A stretch of 64,000 nucleotides of DNA. Source: an uncultured beta proteobacterium (GTDB taxonomy: Bacteria; Pseudomonadota; Gammaproteobacteria; Burkholderiales; Burkholderiaceae_C). The notes beneath the pieces are model-generated. The model was given only the letters and a program-made list of their open reading frames with translations. It was not told where the DNA came from and did no database searches. Positions within the stretch are counted from its first letter, which is position 1. The number at the start of each line of letters is the position of its first letter. The position numbers were made by a program, and so were the translations under genes. The DNA lies in contig CAJAES010000034.1 in assembly GCA_903938815.1 (NCBI GenBank), positions 1 through 64,000 of the forward strand, read 5' to 3'. Positions 37,617 to 46,356 of this stretch are shown piece after piece.

Positions 37617-37652
37617 GATTTCCTAGAATGCTCCGATGCTAAGGGACTCACT

Positions 37653-38648
37653 TTGACCACAGGCAGCGGGCGTGACTTCGACGCCGCACGGGCGCTCGCG
37701 CTCGCGGCGGAGACCTTTCGCATCGAGGCGCAGGCCCTGGAAGGCCTGGCCGCGCGCCAGGGCGAAGGCTTCCCGCTGGCCGTGAAGGCGATGCTCGATT
37801 GCCGCGGCCGCGTCATCGTCATGGGCATGGGCAAGAGCGGCCACGTTGGCCGCAAGATTGCGGCCACGCTGGCCTCCACCGGCACGCCGGCGTTCTTCGT
37901 TCACCCGGCCGAGGCCAGCCACGGCGACCTCGGCATGGTCACGCACGGAGATGTCGTGCTGGCCATCAGCCACAGCGGCGAGAGCGACGAACTCGCCGCC
38001 ATCGTGCCGGCCATCCGCCGCATCGGCGTCACGCTGGTGGCCATGACGGGCCGCGTCGAATCGTCGCTGGCGCGCCATGCCGACCACGTGCTCAGCAGCG
38101 CGGTCGACCAGGAAGCCTGCCCCCTGAACCTCGCGCCCACCGCCAGCACCACGGCGCAGATGGCGCTGGGCGACGCGCTGGCGGTGGCCCTGCTCGATGC
38201 GCGCGGCTTTCGCGAAGAGGACTTTGCCCGCTCGCACCCCGGCGGCAGCCTCGGCCGCAAGCTGCTGATTCACGTGCACGACCTGATGCGCAGCGGCGAG
38301 GCCCTGCCCCGCGTGGCGCCGCAGGCCAGCCTGCACGAGCTGCTGCGCGAGATGACGGGCAAGGGCCTCGGGTTCTCGGCCGTGGTGGACGCCGCCGGCA
38401 AGGCGGTGGGCATCTTCACCGACGGCGACCTGCGCCGGCTGATCGAGCGCGACGCCGACCTGCGCGCGCTCACCGCCGCCGAGGTGATGCACCGCAGCCC
38501 GCGCCTGGTGCGGGCCGATGCGCTGGCGGTCGAGGCCGCCGGAGTGATGGAGCAGCACCGCGTCACGAGCGTGCTGGTCGTCGATGCCGACGACCGACTG
38601 GTGGGCGCGTTGAACTCCAACGACCTCATGCGCGCGAAGGTCATCTGA
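37653..38648 (+). CDS. kdsD: D-arabinose-5-phosphate isomerase (KdsD/KpsF/GutQ family)
   Basis: The enzyme converts ribulose-5-phosphate to arabinose-5-phosphate, the first step of Kdo synthesis for lipopolysaccharide. The 331-aa protein has an N-terminal SIS domain (RVIVMGMGKSGHVGRKIAA, ISHSGESDEL), SHPGGSLGRKLL and two C-terminal CBS domains. The start is a TTG with AAGGGA 6 nt upstream, because no in-frame ATG or GTG precedes the conserved region. TAGAAT at 37624-37629 is a likely -10. kdsC follows after 1 nt. Confidence 0.95.
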   Translation: MTTGSGRDFDAARALALAAETFRIEAQALEGLAARQGEGFPLAVKAMLDCRGRVIVMGMGKSGHVGRKIAATLASTGTPAFFVHPAEASHGDLGMVTHGDVVLAISHSGESDELAAIVPAIRRIGVTLVAMTGRVESSLARHADHVLSSAVDQEACPLNLAPTASTTAQMALGDALAVALLDARGFREEDFARSHPGGSLGRKLLIHVHDLMRSGEALPRVAPQASLHELLREMTGKGLGFSAVVDAAGKAVGIFTDGDLRRLIERDADLRALTAAEVMHRSPRLVRADALAVEAAGVMEQHRVTSVLVVDADDRLVGALNSNDLMRAKVI

Positions 38649-38649
38649 C

Positions 38650-39234
38650 ATGGCCTTCGGCGCATCGGCCGCCTTGAGCTTTCCCCCGGAACTGCTGCTG
38701 CTGGCGCAGGGCACGGGGCTCGGCATGAAGGCTGCCATCTTCGACGTCGACGGCGTGCTGACCGACGGGCGCCTGTACATCGGCGAGCAGGGCGAGACCG
38801 TCAAGGCCTTCTCCACGCTCGACGGTCATGGCCTGAAGCTGCTGGCGCAGGGCGGCATCCTGCCTCTGGTGGTGACGGGGCGCGATTCGCCGGCCGTTCG
38901 CCGTCGCGTCGCCGACCTCGGCCTCCTGCAAGCCGCCTACGGTGCGCACGACAAGGCCGCGGCCGCCGACGGGCTGCTGGCGTCGCTGGGCCTGAGCTGG
39001 GCCGACACCGCCGCCATCGGCGACGACTGGCCCGACCTGCCGGTGTTCGCCCGGGCGGCCTTCGCCTGTGCCCCTGCCAATGCCCATGCCGAAGTGAAGG
39101 CGCGCGCCCATCACGTCACGGCGGCCTCCGGCGGCCACGGCGCCGCCCGCGAGTTCTGCGACCTGCTGCTGATGGCCTCCGGCCGCTACGCTGCGTTGCT
39201 GGCCGAGGTGTCCGGCACGCTGGACGGCCGCTGA
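38650..39234 (+). CDS. kdsC: 3-deoxy-D-manno-octulosonate 8-phosphate phosphatase KdsC
   Basis: KdsC is a HAD-family phosphatase that releases Kdo from Kdo-8-phosphate. The 194-aa protein has HAD motif I FDVDGVLTDGRLYIG near residue 31, motif II VVTGRDS, a conserved Lys in AHDKAAA and motif III IGDDWPDLPV. The first ~25 residues before the core are longer than usual, so an internal start at MKAAIFDVDG is possible. It is placed between kdsD and lptC as in many betaproteobacteria. Confidence 0.95.
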   Translation: MAFGASAALSFPPELLLLAQGTGLGMKAAIFDVDGVLTDGRLYIGEQGETVKAFSTLDGHGLKLLAQGGILPLVVTGRDSPAVRRRVADLGLLQAAYGAHDKAAAADGLLASLGLSWADTAAIGDDWPDLPVFARAAFACAPANAHAEVKARAHHVTAASGGHGAAREFCDLLLMASGRYAALLAEVSGTLDGR

Positions 39235-39236
39235 CC

Positions 39237-39905
39237 ATGGCCGTCGAGATCCAGCTCCCCGACCTGCCCGAGATCGCCCTCGGCGGCGGCGATGCCGTGC
39301 GCCGGCCGCACCAGCCCTGGCACCTGCGTCTGCGCGAAGGCCTGTCGTCCTACCTGCCGCTCCTGCTGATGGGCCTGCTGGCGCTGGCCACCTGGTGGCT
39401 GGTCAAGAACACGCCCGGTGCGCCGCCCGAGCGCAAGAGCACGCTCGACAGCGGCGTGCCCGACTACACGATGCGCCGCTTCGTGCTGCAACGCTTCGCC
39501 CCCGACGGCCGGCTGACCGCCCGGCTCGAGGGCCGGGAGCTGCGCCACTACCCGGCCAGCGACCGCATCGAGGTGGACGAACTGCAGCTGCGTGCCTTCG
39601 CGCCCGATGGCCGCCTGACCACCGCGACCGCCCGGCGCGCGGTCAGCAACGGCGCGGCGTCGGAGCTGCAGCTGCAGGGCGGTGCCGAAGTCATCGGCAC
39701 CGATGCCGACGGCGCCCCGGTGGAGATCCGCAGCGAGTTCCTGCACGCCTTCATCGAGACCCAGGTCGTGCGCACCCACCTGCCCGTGCAGGTGAAGCAC
39801 GGCGCCAGCCTGCTGCGCGCCGGTGGCCTGAACTACGACGGCGTGACGCGCGTGCTCGACTTCAAGGGCCCGGTGCGGGCTTCGCTTCAGGTGCCCGCGA
39901 AATGA
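39237..39905 (+). CDS. lptC: LPS export ABC transporter periplasmic protein LptC
   Basis: LptC links the inner-membrane LptB2FG complex to the periplasmic LptA bridge. The 222-aa product has a short cytoplasmic N terminus, one transmembrane helix (YLPLLLMGLLALATWWLV) and a beta-jellyroll periplasmic part (PDYTMRRFVLQRFAPDGRL, then SEFLHAFIETQVVRTHLPVQ). It begins 2 nt after kdsC. Unusually, lptA and lptB do not follow: the next gene, starting on the ATGA overlap, is a SDR. Confidence 0.9.
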   Translation: MAVEIQLPDLPEIALGGGDAVRRPHQPWHLRLREGLSSYLPLLLMGLLALATWWLVKNTPGAPPERKSTLDSGVPDYTMRRFVLQRFAPDGRLTARLEGRELRHYPASDRIEVDELQLRAFAPDGRLTTATARRAVSNGAASELQLQGGAEVIGTDADGAPVEIRSEFLHAFIETQVVRTHLPVQVKHGASLLRAGGLNYDGVTRVLDFKGPVRASLQVPAK

Positions 39906-40690
39906 GCACCGTGCCGCCGCTGGTCTTCATCACCGGGGCCTCCAGCGGCATCGGCCAGGCGCTGGCGGCCCGCTACGCCGCTGCCGGCTGGCGGCTGGCG
40001 CTGGTGGCGCGCCGCGAGGAAACGCTGCGTGAGTGGGCGCTAACTCAAGGTCTGGGCCCCGACCGCTGTGCTGTCTACCGTGCCGATGTGTCCGACATCG
40101 ACAGCATCGCCGCGGCGGGGCAGGCTTGCGTCGCGGCCCAGGGCCTGCCCGATGTGGTGATCGCCAACGCGGGCATCAGCATCGGCATGGACACGGCGGT
40201 GCGCGAGGATCTCGACGTGATGCGCGAGGTCTTCGCGACCAACAACCTCGGCATGGCCGCCACCTTCCACCCGTTCCTGGCGGCGATGCGGGAGCGCGGA
40301 CGTGGCACCCTCGTGGGCATTGCCAGCGTGGGTGCCATCCGCGGGATGCCCGGCCACGCGGCCTACTGTTCCAGCAAGGCGGCCGTGGTGGCCTATTGCG
40401 AGAGCCTGCGCGGCGAGTGCCGCCCGTTCGGCCTGAAGGTAGTCACGCTGCTGCCGGGCTATATCGCCACGCCGCTGACCGCCCGCAACCCCTACCCGAT
40501 GCCCTTCCTGCTGCAGCCTGCGGAGTTTGCGGCGCTGGCGTTCCGGGCCATCGAGGCGGGTACCAGCTACCGCGTGATTCCGTGGCCGATGGCGGTGGTG
40601 GCCAAGCTGCTGCGCCTGCTGCCGAACGCGCTGTTCGACCGCGCCTTTGCTGGCCGCGGGCGCAAGCCGCGCCGGACGGGCTCGTTGTGA
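39902..40690 (+). CDS. SDR-family oxidoreductase
   Basis: A classical 262-aa SDR: cofactor motif TGASSGIGQALA at residues 11-22, DVSD, IANAGIS, active-site Ser in GIASVGAIRG and Tyr-Lys in YCSSK. The C-terminal helix (PMAVVAKLLRLLPNALFDRA) suggests membrane association, as in SDRs acting on lipids. The start overlaps the lptC stop by 4 nt and the stop overlaps the sbtA-like start. The track's longer ORF runs through lptC in another frame. Confidence 0.92.
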   Translation: MSTVPPLVFITGASSGIGQALAARYAAAGWRLALVARREETLREWALTQGLGPDRCAVYRADVSDIDSIAAAGQACVAAQGLPDVVIANAGISIGMDTAVREDLDVMREVFATNNLGMAATFHPFLAAMRERGRGTLVGIASVGAIRGMPGHAAYCSSKAAVVAYCESLRGECRPFGLKVVTLLPGYIATPLTARNPYPMPFLLQPAEFAALAFRAIEAGTSYRVIPWPMAVVAKLLRLLPNALFDRAFAGRGRKPRRTGSL

Positions 40691-41619
40691 TCGACGTCGT
40701 CGTCCTGTTCTTCCTGCTGGGCGTGACGGCGCGCCTGGTGGGCAGCGACCTCCGGCTGCCCGAGGCGTTGTACGAGACTCTGTCGATCTACCTGCTGCTG
40801 GCCATCGGAATCAAGGGCGGGCTCGAGCTCAGCCGACAGCCGCTGGCCGATCTGGCGCCCGAGATCGCGGCCTGCATGGCGCTCGGTTTTGCCATTCCGT
40901 TCCTGATGTACCCGGCCTTGCGGGCCCTGCGCCTGAGTGCTGCCGACGCGGCGGCGCTGGGGGCCCACTACGGCTCCGTGAGCGTCGTGACGTTTGCCGT
41001 GGCCAGCGCGGCGCTGGCGCGCGCCGGCCTGCCCCACGAGGCGCACGCGGCCCTCTGGGTGGCGGTGATGGAGGCGCCAGGCCTGATCGCGGGCATTCTT
41101 CTGGCCCGCCGGGCCGATGCCGGGCCCACGCGCTGGGCCACGCTCGGGCACGAGGTGCTTTTCGGCAAGAGCGTGCTGCTGCTGATGGGCGGCCTGCTGA
41201 TCGGGGCCGTGGCGGGCGATGTCGGCATCGGGCCCATCGCCGCCGTCTTCATCGACCCCTTCAAGGGCGTGCTTGCGCTCTTCCTGCTCGAACTGGGCCT
41301 CGTGGCCGGCGGCCGGCTGGCGGAGTTGCGGCGGTTCGGCCACGTGGTGCTGGTGGTCGGTCTGGCGGCACCGCCGCTGCTGGCGCTGATCGGCGCGGGC
41401 GTGGGTATGGCGCTCGGGCTGAGCACCGGCGGCGTGGCGCTGCTCGCCACCCTGGCCGGCAGCGCGAGCTACATCGCCGCGCCGACTGCCATGCGCATCG
41501 CGGTTCCGCAGGCGAACGCGGCGCTGTCCATCACGGCGGCGCTGGGTGTCAGCTTCCCGTTCAATCTCGTGATCGGCATCCCGCTGTACATCGAACTCGC
41601 CCGGAGACTGGCGCCATGA
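40687..41619 (+). CDS. SbtA-family sodium-dependent bicarbonate permease
   Basis: SbtA proteins import bicarbonate with sodium. The 310-aa product has about ten membrane segments beginning VVVLFFLLGVTARLVGSDL. It carries the family blocks YLLLAIGIKGGLEL, GAHYGSVSVVTFAVASA, VMEAPGLIAGILLARR and LAGSASYIAAPTAMRIA. The start is a GTG overlapping the SDR stop (GTGA). The partner PII-like gene overlaps its own stop, the usual sbtA-sbtB arrangement. Function in a heterotroph could be carbon supply for carboxylases; that is inference. Confidence 0.9.
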   Translation: MIDVVVLFFLLGVTARLVGSDLRLPEALYETLSIYLLLAIGIKGGLELSRQPLADLAPEIAACMALGFAIPFLMYPALRALRLSAADAAALGAHYGSVSVVTFAVASAALARAGLPHEAHAALWVAVMEAPGLIAGILLARRADAGPTRWATLGHEVLFGKSVLLLMGGLLIGAVAGDVGIGPIAAVFIDPFKGVLALFLLELGLVAGGRLAELRRFGHVVLVVGLAAPPLLALIGAGVGMALGLSTGGVALLATLAGSASYIAAPTAMRIAVPQANAALSITAALGVSFPFNLVIGIPLYIELARRLAP

Positions 41620-41933
41620 ATGCTCCCGCCCGCCCGAAGCACCGCAAGATGCAACTGGTGATCGTGGCCGAGGCCACGCTCGAGAAGCAGCTGGTGCGCG
41701 AGGCCCGCGAGCGCGGCGCGCAGAGCTGGACCGTGAGTGAAGTGCATGGCGGCGCGCGCGAGGGCGTGCGTGAAGGCCGCTGGGAAGCCGACCGCACCGT
41801 CGAGCTGAAGTTCATCTGCGAACCCGATGTGGCCGACGCCATTGCCGAGCATGTGCTCGCGACGCACGCGCCGAACTACAGCGTGAGCCTGTACTTCGCC
41901 GAGGTCTGGGTGCTGCGCCCCGACCGGTACTAG
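41616..41933 (+). CDS. PII-like regulator (SbtB type)
   Basis: The 105-aa protein begins MNAPARPKHRKMQLVIVAEA, and a ferredoxin-like PII fold follows (EKQLVREARERGAQSWTVSE, VELKFICEPDVADAIAEHVL, YFAEVWVLRPDRY). SbtB proteins bind adenine nucleotides and gate SbtA. The start overlaps the sbtA-like stop by 4 nt. The gene is found only as the tail of a mis-framed ORF in the track. Confidence 0.88.
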   Translation: MNAPARPKHRKMQLVIVAEATLEKQLVREARERGAQSWTVSEVHGGAREGVREGRWEADRTVELKFICEPDVADAIAEHVLATHAPNYSVSLYFAEVWVLRPDRY

Positions 41934-42042
41934 CCGACCCCGCCCGCAGCGGGGCCGCTACGCGCACCTGGGCTCAGGTGCGGCGCCTTGGCTTGGCCAT
42001 AGCCGAGACCTGGATTGGCGCCGTGACGCCTCAGGAATGACA

Positions 42043-42067
42043 AAGGCCCCGGGTTTGCCGAGGCCTT
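42043..42067 (-). terminator. Rho-independent terminator of the RRM protein gene
   Basis: AAGGCCCCGG-GTTTG-CCGAGGCCTT forms a 10-bp stem with one mismatch. On the minus strand it is followed by TTTGTCATT. It lies 37 bp after the stop of the RNA-binding protein gene and could also stop transcription from sbtB. Confidence 0.65.
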
Positions 42068-42104
42068 CGTTCAAGATCAGGCCGAAGCCTGAGGCGCTGC
42101 TGGA

Positions 42105-42626
42105 TCAGTAGCCGCCGCGGCCACCGCCGCCGCCACCACCGTAGCCGCCGCCACCACCACCGCCGCTACGGCTACCGCCGCCGCCGCCGTAGGGGCTGCG
42201 GCCACCGCCGCCGCCGCCGCCGCCACCACCGTAGCCGCCACCACCGCCGCCGCTACGGCTACCGCCGCCGCCGCCACCGTAGCCGCCGCCACCGCCGCTG
42301 CCACCACCACCGTAGCCGCCGCCACCGCCACCGCCGCTGCGGCTACCGCCGCCGCCGCCGAAACCACCCGGGCGATCTTCACGCGGGCGAGCTTCGTTGA
42401 CAACGATCGCACGCCCTTCGAGCGGTTGGCCGTTCATGCCATTGATGGCGGATTGCGCTTCAGCGTCCGAGCCCATCTCGACGAAGCCGAAGCCCTTCGA
42501 GCGACCGGTTTCGCGGTCCATCATGACCTTTGCGGAGGTCACAGTGCCGAACTGCGAAAACGACTGTTGCAGAGATTCGTCGCGGACCGAATAGGCCAGA
42601 TTGCCGACGTAGAGTTTGTTTCCCAC
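42105..42626 (-). CDS. Glycine-rich RRM RNA-binding protein
   Basis: The 173-aa protein has one RNA-recognition motif: RNP2 LYVGNLAY at residues 5-12 and RNP1 KGFGFVEM near 44. A long glycine tail of GGGGGYGGGGGG and SRSGG units makes up half the protein, like cold-induced RNA-binding proteins of cyanobacteria and betaproteobacteria. The tail is encoded by repetitive GGC/GGT codons prone to length change. It likely acts as an RNA chaperone. It has its own promoter with a ~95-nt leader and a terminator. Confidence 0.93.
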   Translation of the reverse strand: MGNKLYVGNLAYSVRDESLQQSFSQFGTVTSAKVMMDRETGRSKGFGFVEMGSDAEAQSAINGMNGQPLEGRAIVVNEARPREDRPGGFGGGGGSRSGGGGGGGYGGGGSGGGGGYGGGGGGSRSGGGGGGYGGGGGGGGGGRSPYGGGGGSRSGGGGGGGYGGGGGGGRGGY

Positions 42627-42726
42627 GGGGAAGCCTTTAACAAAGATAACGACAGACCATGTGGAGCTTCAACCCGGCGTGAACCAAAAGGAGCCGCATC
42701 CAGACACAGGGATTCGATTATGTGGG

Positions 42727-42755
42727 CTGATAAGCGCAACTTGCAAAGGTGTCAA
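42727..42755 (-). promoter_or_regulatory. Probable promoter of the RRM protein gene
   Basis: On the minus strand a perfect TTGACA (42755-42750), 17 nt, and TATCAG (42732-42727). The start site would be near 42720, giving an untranslated leader of about 94 nt. Confidence 0.6.
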
Positions 42756-42839
42756 GCGCCGACTGTTGTTTTGCTGTCCCCAGGCAAACCCGCACCCCGC
42801 TGGCTCAACGGCGCGCGCCCCGACCCGTAGCATCCGGCC

Positions 42840-43481
42840 ATGGACCTCCTCAAGCCCCTCGTGGCGCTGTTGGCGATCGTCAACCCCGTCGGGGTGTTGC
42901 CCTTCTTTCTCCACTTCACGCAGCACTTCACGCCCGCGCAGCGACGCCACACGATCCGGGTGAGCGCGCTGGCCGCCGGGCTGGTGGTGGCCATCAGCGC
43001 GCTGGCGGGCAACAAGATCATCGCCTTCTTCGGCATCTCGATCGCGTCGTTCCAGGTCGGCGGCGGTACGTTGTTGCTGATCAGCGCCCTGCAGATGCTC
43101 AACGCGCAGCCGGCCGAATCGAAGCCGACCGACGTCACCGATGGGCAGCAGAAGGCCGATGCGGGTGCAAGCATCGCCGTGGTTCCGCTGACGATCCCGC
43201 TCCTGACCGGGCCGGCCACGATCTCCACCATGGTCATCTACGCCGAGCGCACCCGCCACTGGTGGGAGCAAGGCGTGCTGGTGGGGTACGGCGTGGTGGT
43301 GGGGCTCGCCACCTTCATCGTGTTCACGATGTCGGGGCAGCTGGCCCGCCTGATCGGGCGCACGGGCATCAACGTCATGACCCGGCTGATGGGCCTGATC
43401 CTGGCCGCGCTGGCCGTGGAGATCATGGCCGACGGCCTGACGCAGCTGTTCCCCATCCTGGCCTCCCGCGCCCTGAAGTGA
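42840..43481 (+). CDS. MarC-family integral membrane protein
   Basis: The 213-aa protein has six hydrophobic segments. It opens MDLLKPLVALLAIVNPVGVL with the family motif NPVGVLPFF, later IPLLTGPATISTMVIY and RTGINVMTRLMGLILAALA. MarC/YhcE/YchE proteins were once linked to multiple antibiotic resistance, but their role is unsettled. Some are called NAAT amino-acid transporters. Its last base is shared with the start of the next gene (TGATG). Confidence 0.93.
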   Translation: MDLLKPLVALLAIVNPVGVLPFFLHFTQHFTPAQRRHTIRVSALAAGLVVAISALAGNKIIAFFGISIASFQVGGGTLLLISALQMLNAQPAESKPTDVTDGQQKADAGASIAVVPLTIPLLTGPATISTMVIYAERTRHWWEQGVLVGYGVVVGLATFIVFTMSGQLARLIGRTGINVMTRLMGLILAALAVEIMADGLTQLFPILASRALK

Positions 43482-44506
43482 TGATCGAGCAACGCGTCTG
43501 GCTGGCGCCCATGGGCGGCGAGGCGGCTTGCGCGCCGCTGGTGGCGGCCGTGGCCGAGGCTGGCGGTTTCGGCTGGCTCGGCGGCGCCTACCTGGCGCCA
43601 GCCAGGCTGGCGGCCGTGATCGGGCAGATCCGCGAGCTGACGGCCCGGCCGTTCGGCGTCAACCTCTTCATTCCTCAGGCCTGGCGGCGCGATGCCCGGC
43701 GCGAGGCCGCGTTCCTTGAGGCGCTGGCGCCGCACCACGCGGTGCTCGGCCTGCCGCCGCCTGCCCTGCCCGAGCGCTTCGAGGAGGACTTCGAGGCCCA
43801 GCTCGCCGTGCTGCGCGAGCTGCGCGTGCCGGTGATCGGCTTCACCTTCGGCGACCCCGGCGCGGCCCGCGTGGCCGCGCTGCACGCCGATGGCGCGCAG
43901 GTGGTCGGCACCGCGACCAACGTGCCCGAGGCGCTGCAGCTGCAGGCCAGCGGCTGCGATGCCGTCATCGCGCAGGGCGCCGAGGCGGGCGCGCACCGGG
44001 GCAGTTTCATCGGGCCGCGCGATGCGGGCCTGGTGGGCACGCTGGCGCTGGTGCCGCAGGTGGTGGACGCGGTCGCGATCCCGGTCGTGGCTGCGGGCGG
44101 CATCGCGGACGCGCGCGGCGTGGCGGCCGCGCAGGCCCTCGGAGCCTCGGCGGCTGCGGTGGGCACGGCCTTCCTGCTGGCCGACGAGTGCCCGGTGTCC
44201 GATGCCTACCGCGCTGCGCTGCAAGCCGGCGCCGCGCACGACACCGTGCTGACGCAGGCGTTCTCGGGCCGCTGGGCGCGCGGCCTGGCGAACCGCTTCA
44301 CCCTCGATACCGACGCCCTGGTGCAGCGCGGCGACCTGCCCGACTTTCCGATTCCGAACGCGCTGACGCGCCCCTTGCGCCAGGCGTCCGCCCAGGCCGG
44401 TTCGGCCGACTACCTCTCCCTGTGGGCAGGCCAGGCCCTTCCGCTGGCCCGGCGTGCGCCCGCCGCCGAGATCGTGCGCCGGCTCGCCGCCGGCTGGAGA
44501 CCATGA
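43481..44506 (+). CDS. Nitronate monooxygenase family flavoprotein
   Basis: The 341-aa TIM-barrel protein starts MIEQRVWLAPMGGEAACAPL. It has the class I elements GGFGWLGGAYL, FGVNLFIPQ, GAEAGAHRGSF and PVVAAGGIADARG, which bind FMN. Members oxidise alkyl nitronates or act as enoyl-reductase-like enzymes. It begins on the last base of marC, and its stop overlaps the oxidoreductase start by 4 nt. The native substrate is unknown. Confidence 0.9.
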   Translation: MIEQRVWLAPMGGEAACAPLVAAVAEAGGFGWLGGAYLAPARLAAVIGQIRELTARPFGVNLFIPQAWRRDARREAAFLEALAPHHAVLGLPPPALPERFEEDFEAQLAVLRELRVPVIGFTFGDPGAARVAALHADGAQVVGTATNVPEALQLQASGCDAVIAQGAEAGAHRGSFIGPRDAGLVGTLALVPQVVDAVAIPVVAAGGIADARGVAAAQALGASAAAVGTAFLLADECPVSDAYRAALQAGAAHDTVLTQAFSGRWARGLANRFTLDTDALVQRGDLPDFPIPNALTRPLRQASAQAGSADYLSLWAGQALPLARRAPAAEIVRRLAAGWRP

Positions 44507-46113
44507 GCGAAGACACCTGGGACATCGTCATCGTCGGGGCCGGCACCGCCGGTTGCCTGCTGGCCAACCGCCTCTCGGCCGACCCGGGCTGCCGGGTGCT
44601 GCTGCTGGAGGCCGGGGGCCGCGACAACTACCACTGGATCCACATTCCGGTCGGCTACCTGTATTGCATCGGCAACCCGCGCACCGACTGGCTGTACTTC
44701 ACCGAGCCCGACCCCGGGCTGAACGGCCGCAAGCTTCGGTATCCGCGCGGCAAGGTGCTGGGCGGCTGTTCCAGCATCAACGGGATGATCTACATGCGGG
44801 GCCAGGCCCGCGACTACGACGCCTGGGCTGCCGACACCGGCGACGACAGCTGGCGCTGGGACGCCGTGCTCCCCCACTTCAAGCGCCACGAGGACCACTG
44901 GCGCGGCGGCGACGGCCTGCACGGCTCGGGCGCCGAATGGCGCGTGGAACGGCAGCGGCTCTCCTGGGAGATCCTGGATGCCTTCGCCGCCGCGGCGCGC
45001 GAGGCGGGCATCCCCGCCACCGACGACTTCAACCGCGGCGACAACGAGGGCGTGGGCTACTTCGAGGTCAACCAGCGGCGCGGCGTGCGCTGGAATGCGT
45101 CCAAGGCCTTCCTGCGCCCGGCGCAGGGGCGGCCCAACCTCGAGGTGCGGACCGGCGTTCAGGTGACGCGCGTGCTGCTCGAGGGCGGGCGGGCCACCGG
45201 CGTCGAGATGCTCGAGGGCGGCACGCGGCGCCGGGTGCGTGCCGCGCGCGAGGTGGTGCTGACGGCCGGCGCCGTCGGCACGCCGCAGCTGCTGCAGCTG
45301 TCGGGCATCGGCCCCGGGGCCCTGCTTCAGCAGCACGGCATCCCGGTGCTGCACGACCTGCCGGGCGTGGGCGAGAACCTGCAGGACCACCTTCAGATCC
45401 GTGCCGTGTTCGCGGTCGAGGGCGTGACCACTCTGAACAAGCTGGCCAACTCCTGGCTCGGAAAGGCCAGGATTGCCGCGGAGTATGCACTCACACGCAG
45501 CGGCCCCATGAGCATGGCGCCCTCGCAGCTGGGCTGCTTCACGCGGTCGGATGCCGGGCAGCGCTGGCCGAACGTCGAGTACCACGTTCAACCCCTGTCG
45601 CTGGATGCCTTCGGCGAGCCCCTGCATCGTTTCGACGCCTTCACGGCCAGCGTCTGCAACCTGAACCCGACCGCGCGCGGCTCGGTTCGCATCCGCAGCC
45701 CGCGGCCCGAGGACGCGCCGGCCATCCTGGCCAACTACCTCTCCACGGCCGAGGACCGCCAGGTGGCCGCCGACAGCCTGCGCCTGACGCGCCGCATCGC
45801 CGCCATGCCGGCGCTGGCCCGTTACCGGCCGCAGGAAGTGAAGCCCGGCGCGCAGTTCCAGACCGACGATGAGCTCGCGCGGCTGGCGGGCGACATCGGC
45901 ACGACGATCTTCCACCCCGTGGGCACCTGCCGGATGGGCCGCGCCGACGACCCGCTCGCCGTCACCGACCCGCAGCTGCGCGTGCGGGGCCTGGCTGGAC
46001 TGCGCATCGCCGACGCCAGCGTCATGCCGCGCATCACCAGCGGCAACACCAATTCCCCGACCCTGATGATCGCCGAACGGGCGGCGGCGCTGGCAGCGGC
46101 GGGAAAGTCCTGA
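44503..46113 (+). CDS. GMC-family FAD-dependent oxidoreductase (choline/alcohol dehydrogenase type)
   Basis: The 536-aa protein has the N-terminal FAD motif IVIVGAGTAGCLLANRL and the GMC signature PRGKVLGGCSSINGMIYMRG near residue 85. The second signature GAVGTPQLLQLSGIGP lies near 260, and the active-site His and Asn in IFHPVGTCRMG and ITSGNTNSPT close the protein. Such enzymes oxidise choline, polyols or alkanols. It is the third gene of the marC unit, followed by a strong hairpin. Confidence 0.93.
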   Translation: MSEDTWDIVIVGAGTAGCLLANRLSADPGCRVLLLEAGGRDNYHWIHIPVGYLYCIGNPRTDWLYFTEPDPGLNGRKLRYPRGKVLGGCSSINGMIYMRGQARDYDAWAADTGDDSWRWDAVLPHFKRHEDHWRGGDGLHGSGAEWRVERQRLSWEILDAFAAAAREAGIPATDDFNRGDNEGVGYFEVNQRRGVRWNASKAFLRPAQGRPNLEVRTGVQVTRVLLEGGRATGVEMLEGGTRRRVRAAREVVLTAGAVGTPQLLQLSGIGPGALLQQHGIPVLHDLPGVGENLQDHLQIRAVFAVEGVTTLNKLANSWLGKARIAAEYALTRSGPMSMAPSQLGCFTRSDAGQRWPNVEYHVQPLSLDAFGEPLHRFDAFTASVCNLNPTARGSVRIRSPRPEDAPAILANYLSTAEDRQVAADSLRLTRRIAAMPALARYRPQEVKPGAQFQTDDELARLAGDIGTTIFHPVGTCRMGRADDPLAVTDPQLRVRGLAGLRIADASVMPRITSGNTNSPTLMIAERAAALAAAGKS

Positions 46114-46248
46114 TGCCGCCCCGCCGTGGTGCGCCTACATTCCGCCCACTCCCAGCCGCGCACTCTCCGGAGTCCGGTTGGACGGGGGCCTGAGGAGACA
46201 TAGACAAGATGCCGGTGCATACCGGCAGATTCATCACAAGATGCGCGT

Positions 46249-46281
46249 AGGGCGCCCCAAAGCACCACTTTGGGGCGCCCT
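46249..46281 (+). terminator. Strong hairpin after the GMC oxidoreductase gene
   Basis: AGGGCGCCCCAAA-GCACCAC-TTTGGGGCGCCCT has a perfect 13-bp stem. The following tract is TCGACGTTT, only weakly T-rich, so termination is probable rather than certain. A smaller hairpin TGCCGG-TGCATA-CCGGCA precedes it at about 46210. The rest of this 243-bp gap shows nothing else. Confidence 0.6.
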
Positions 46282-46356
46282 TCGACGTTTATGGGCTCGC
46301 TTCCCGGCTCAATTGGCCGCATCGGCCGGCCGGCGTCGGCCTAGGATGGCGACACC

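Noticed and set aside
42105-42370. Possible CRISPR or satellite in the CCACCG-rich tract
   Set aside because: It encodes the glycine tail of the RRM protein; no repeat-spacer structure.
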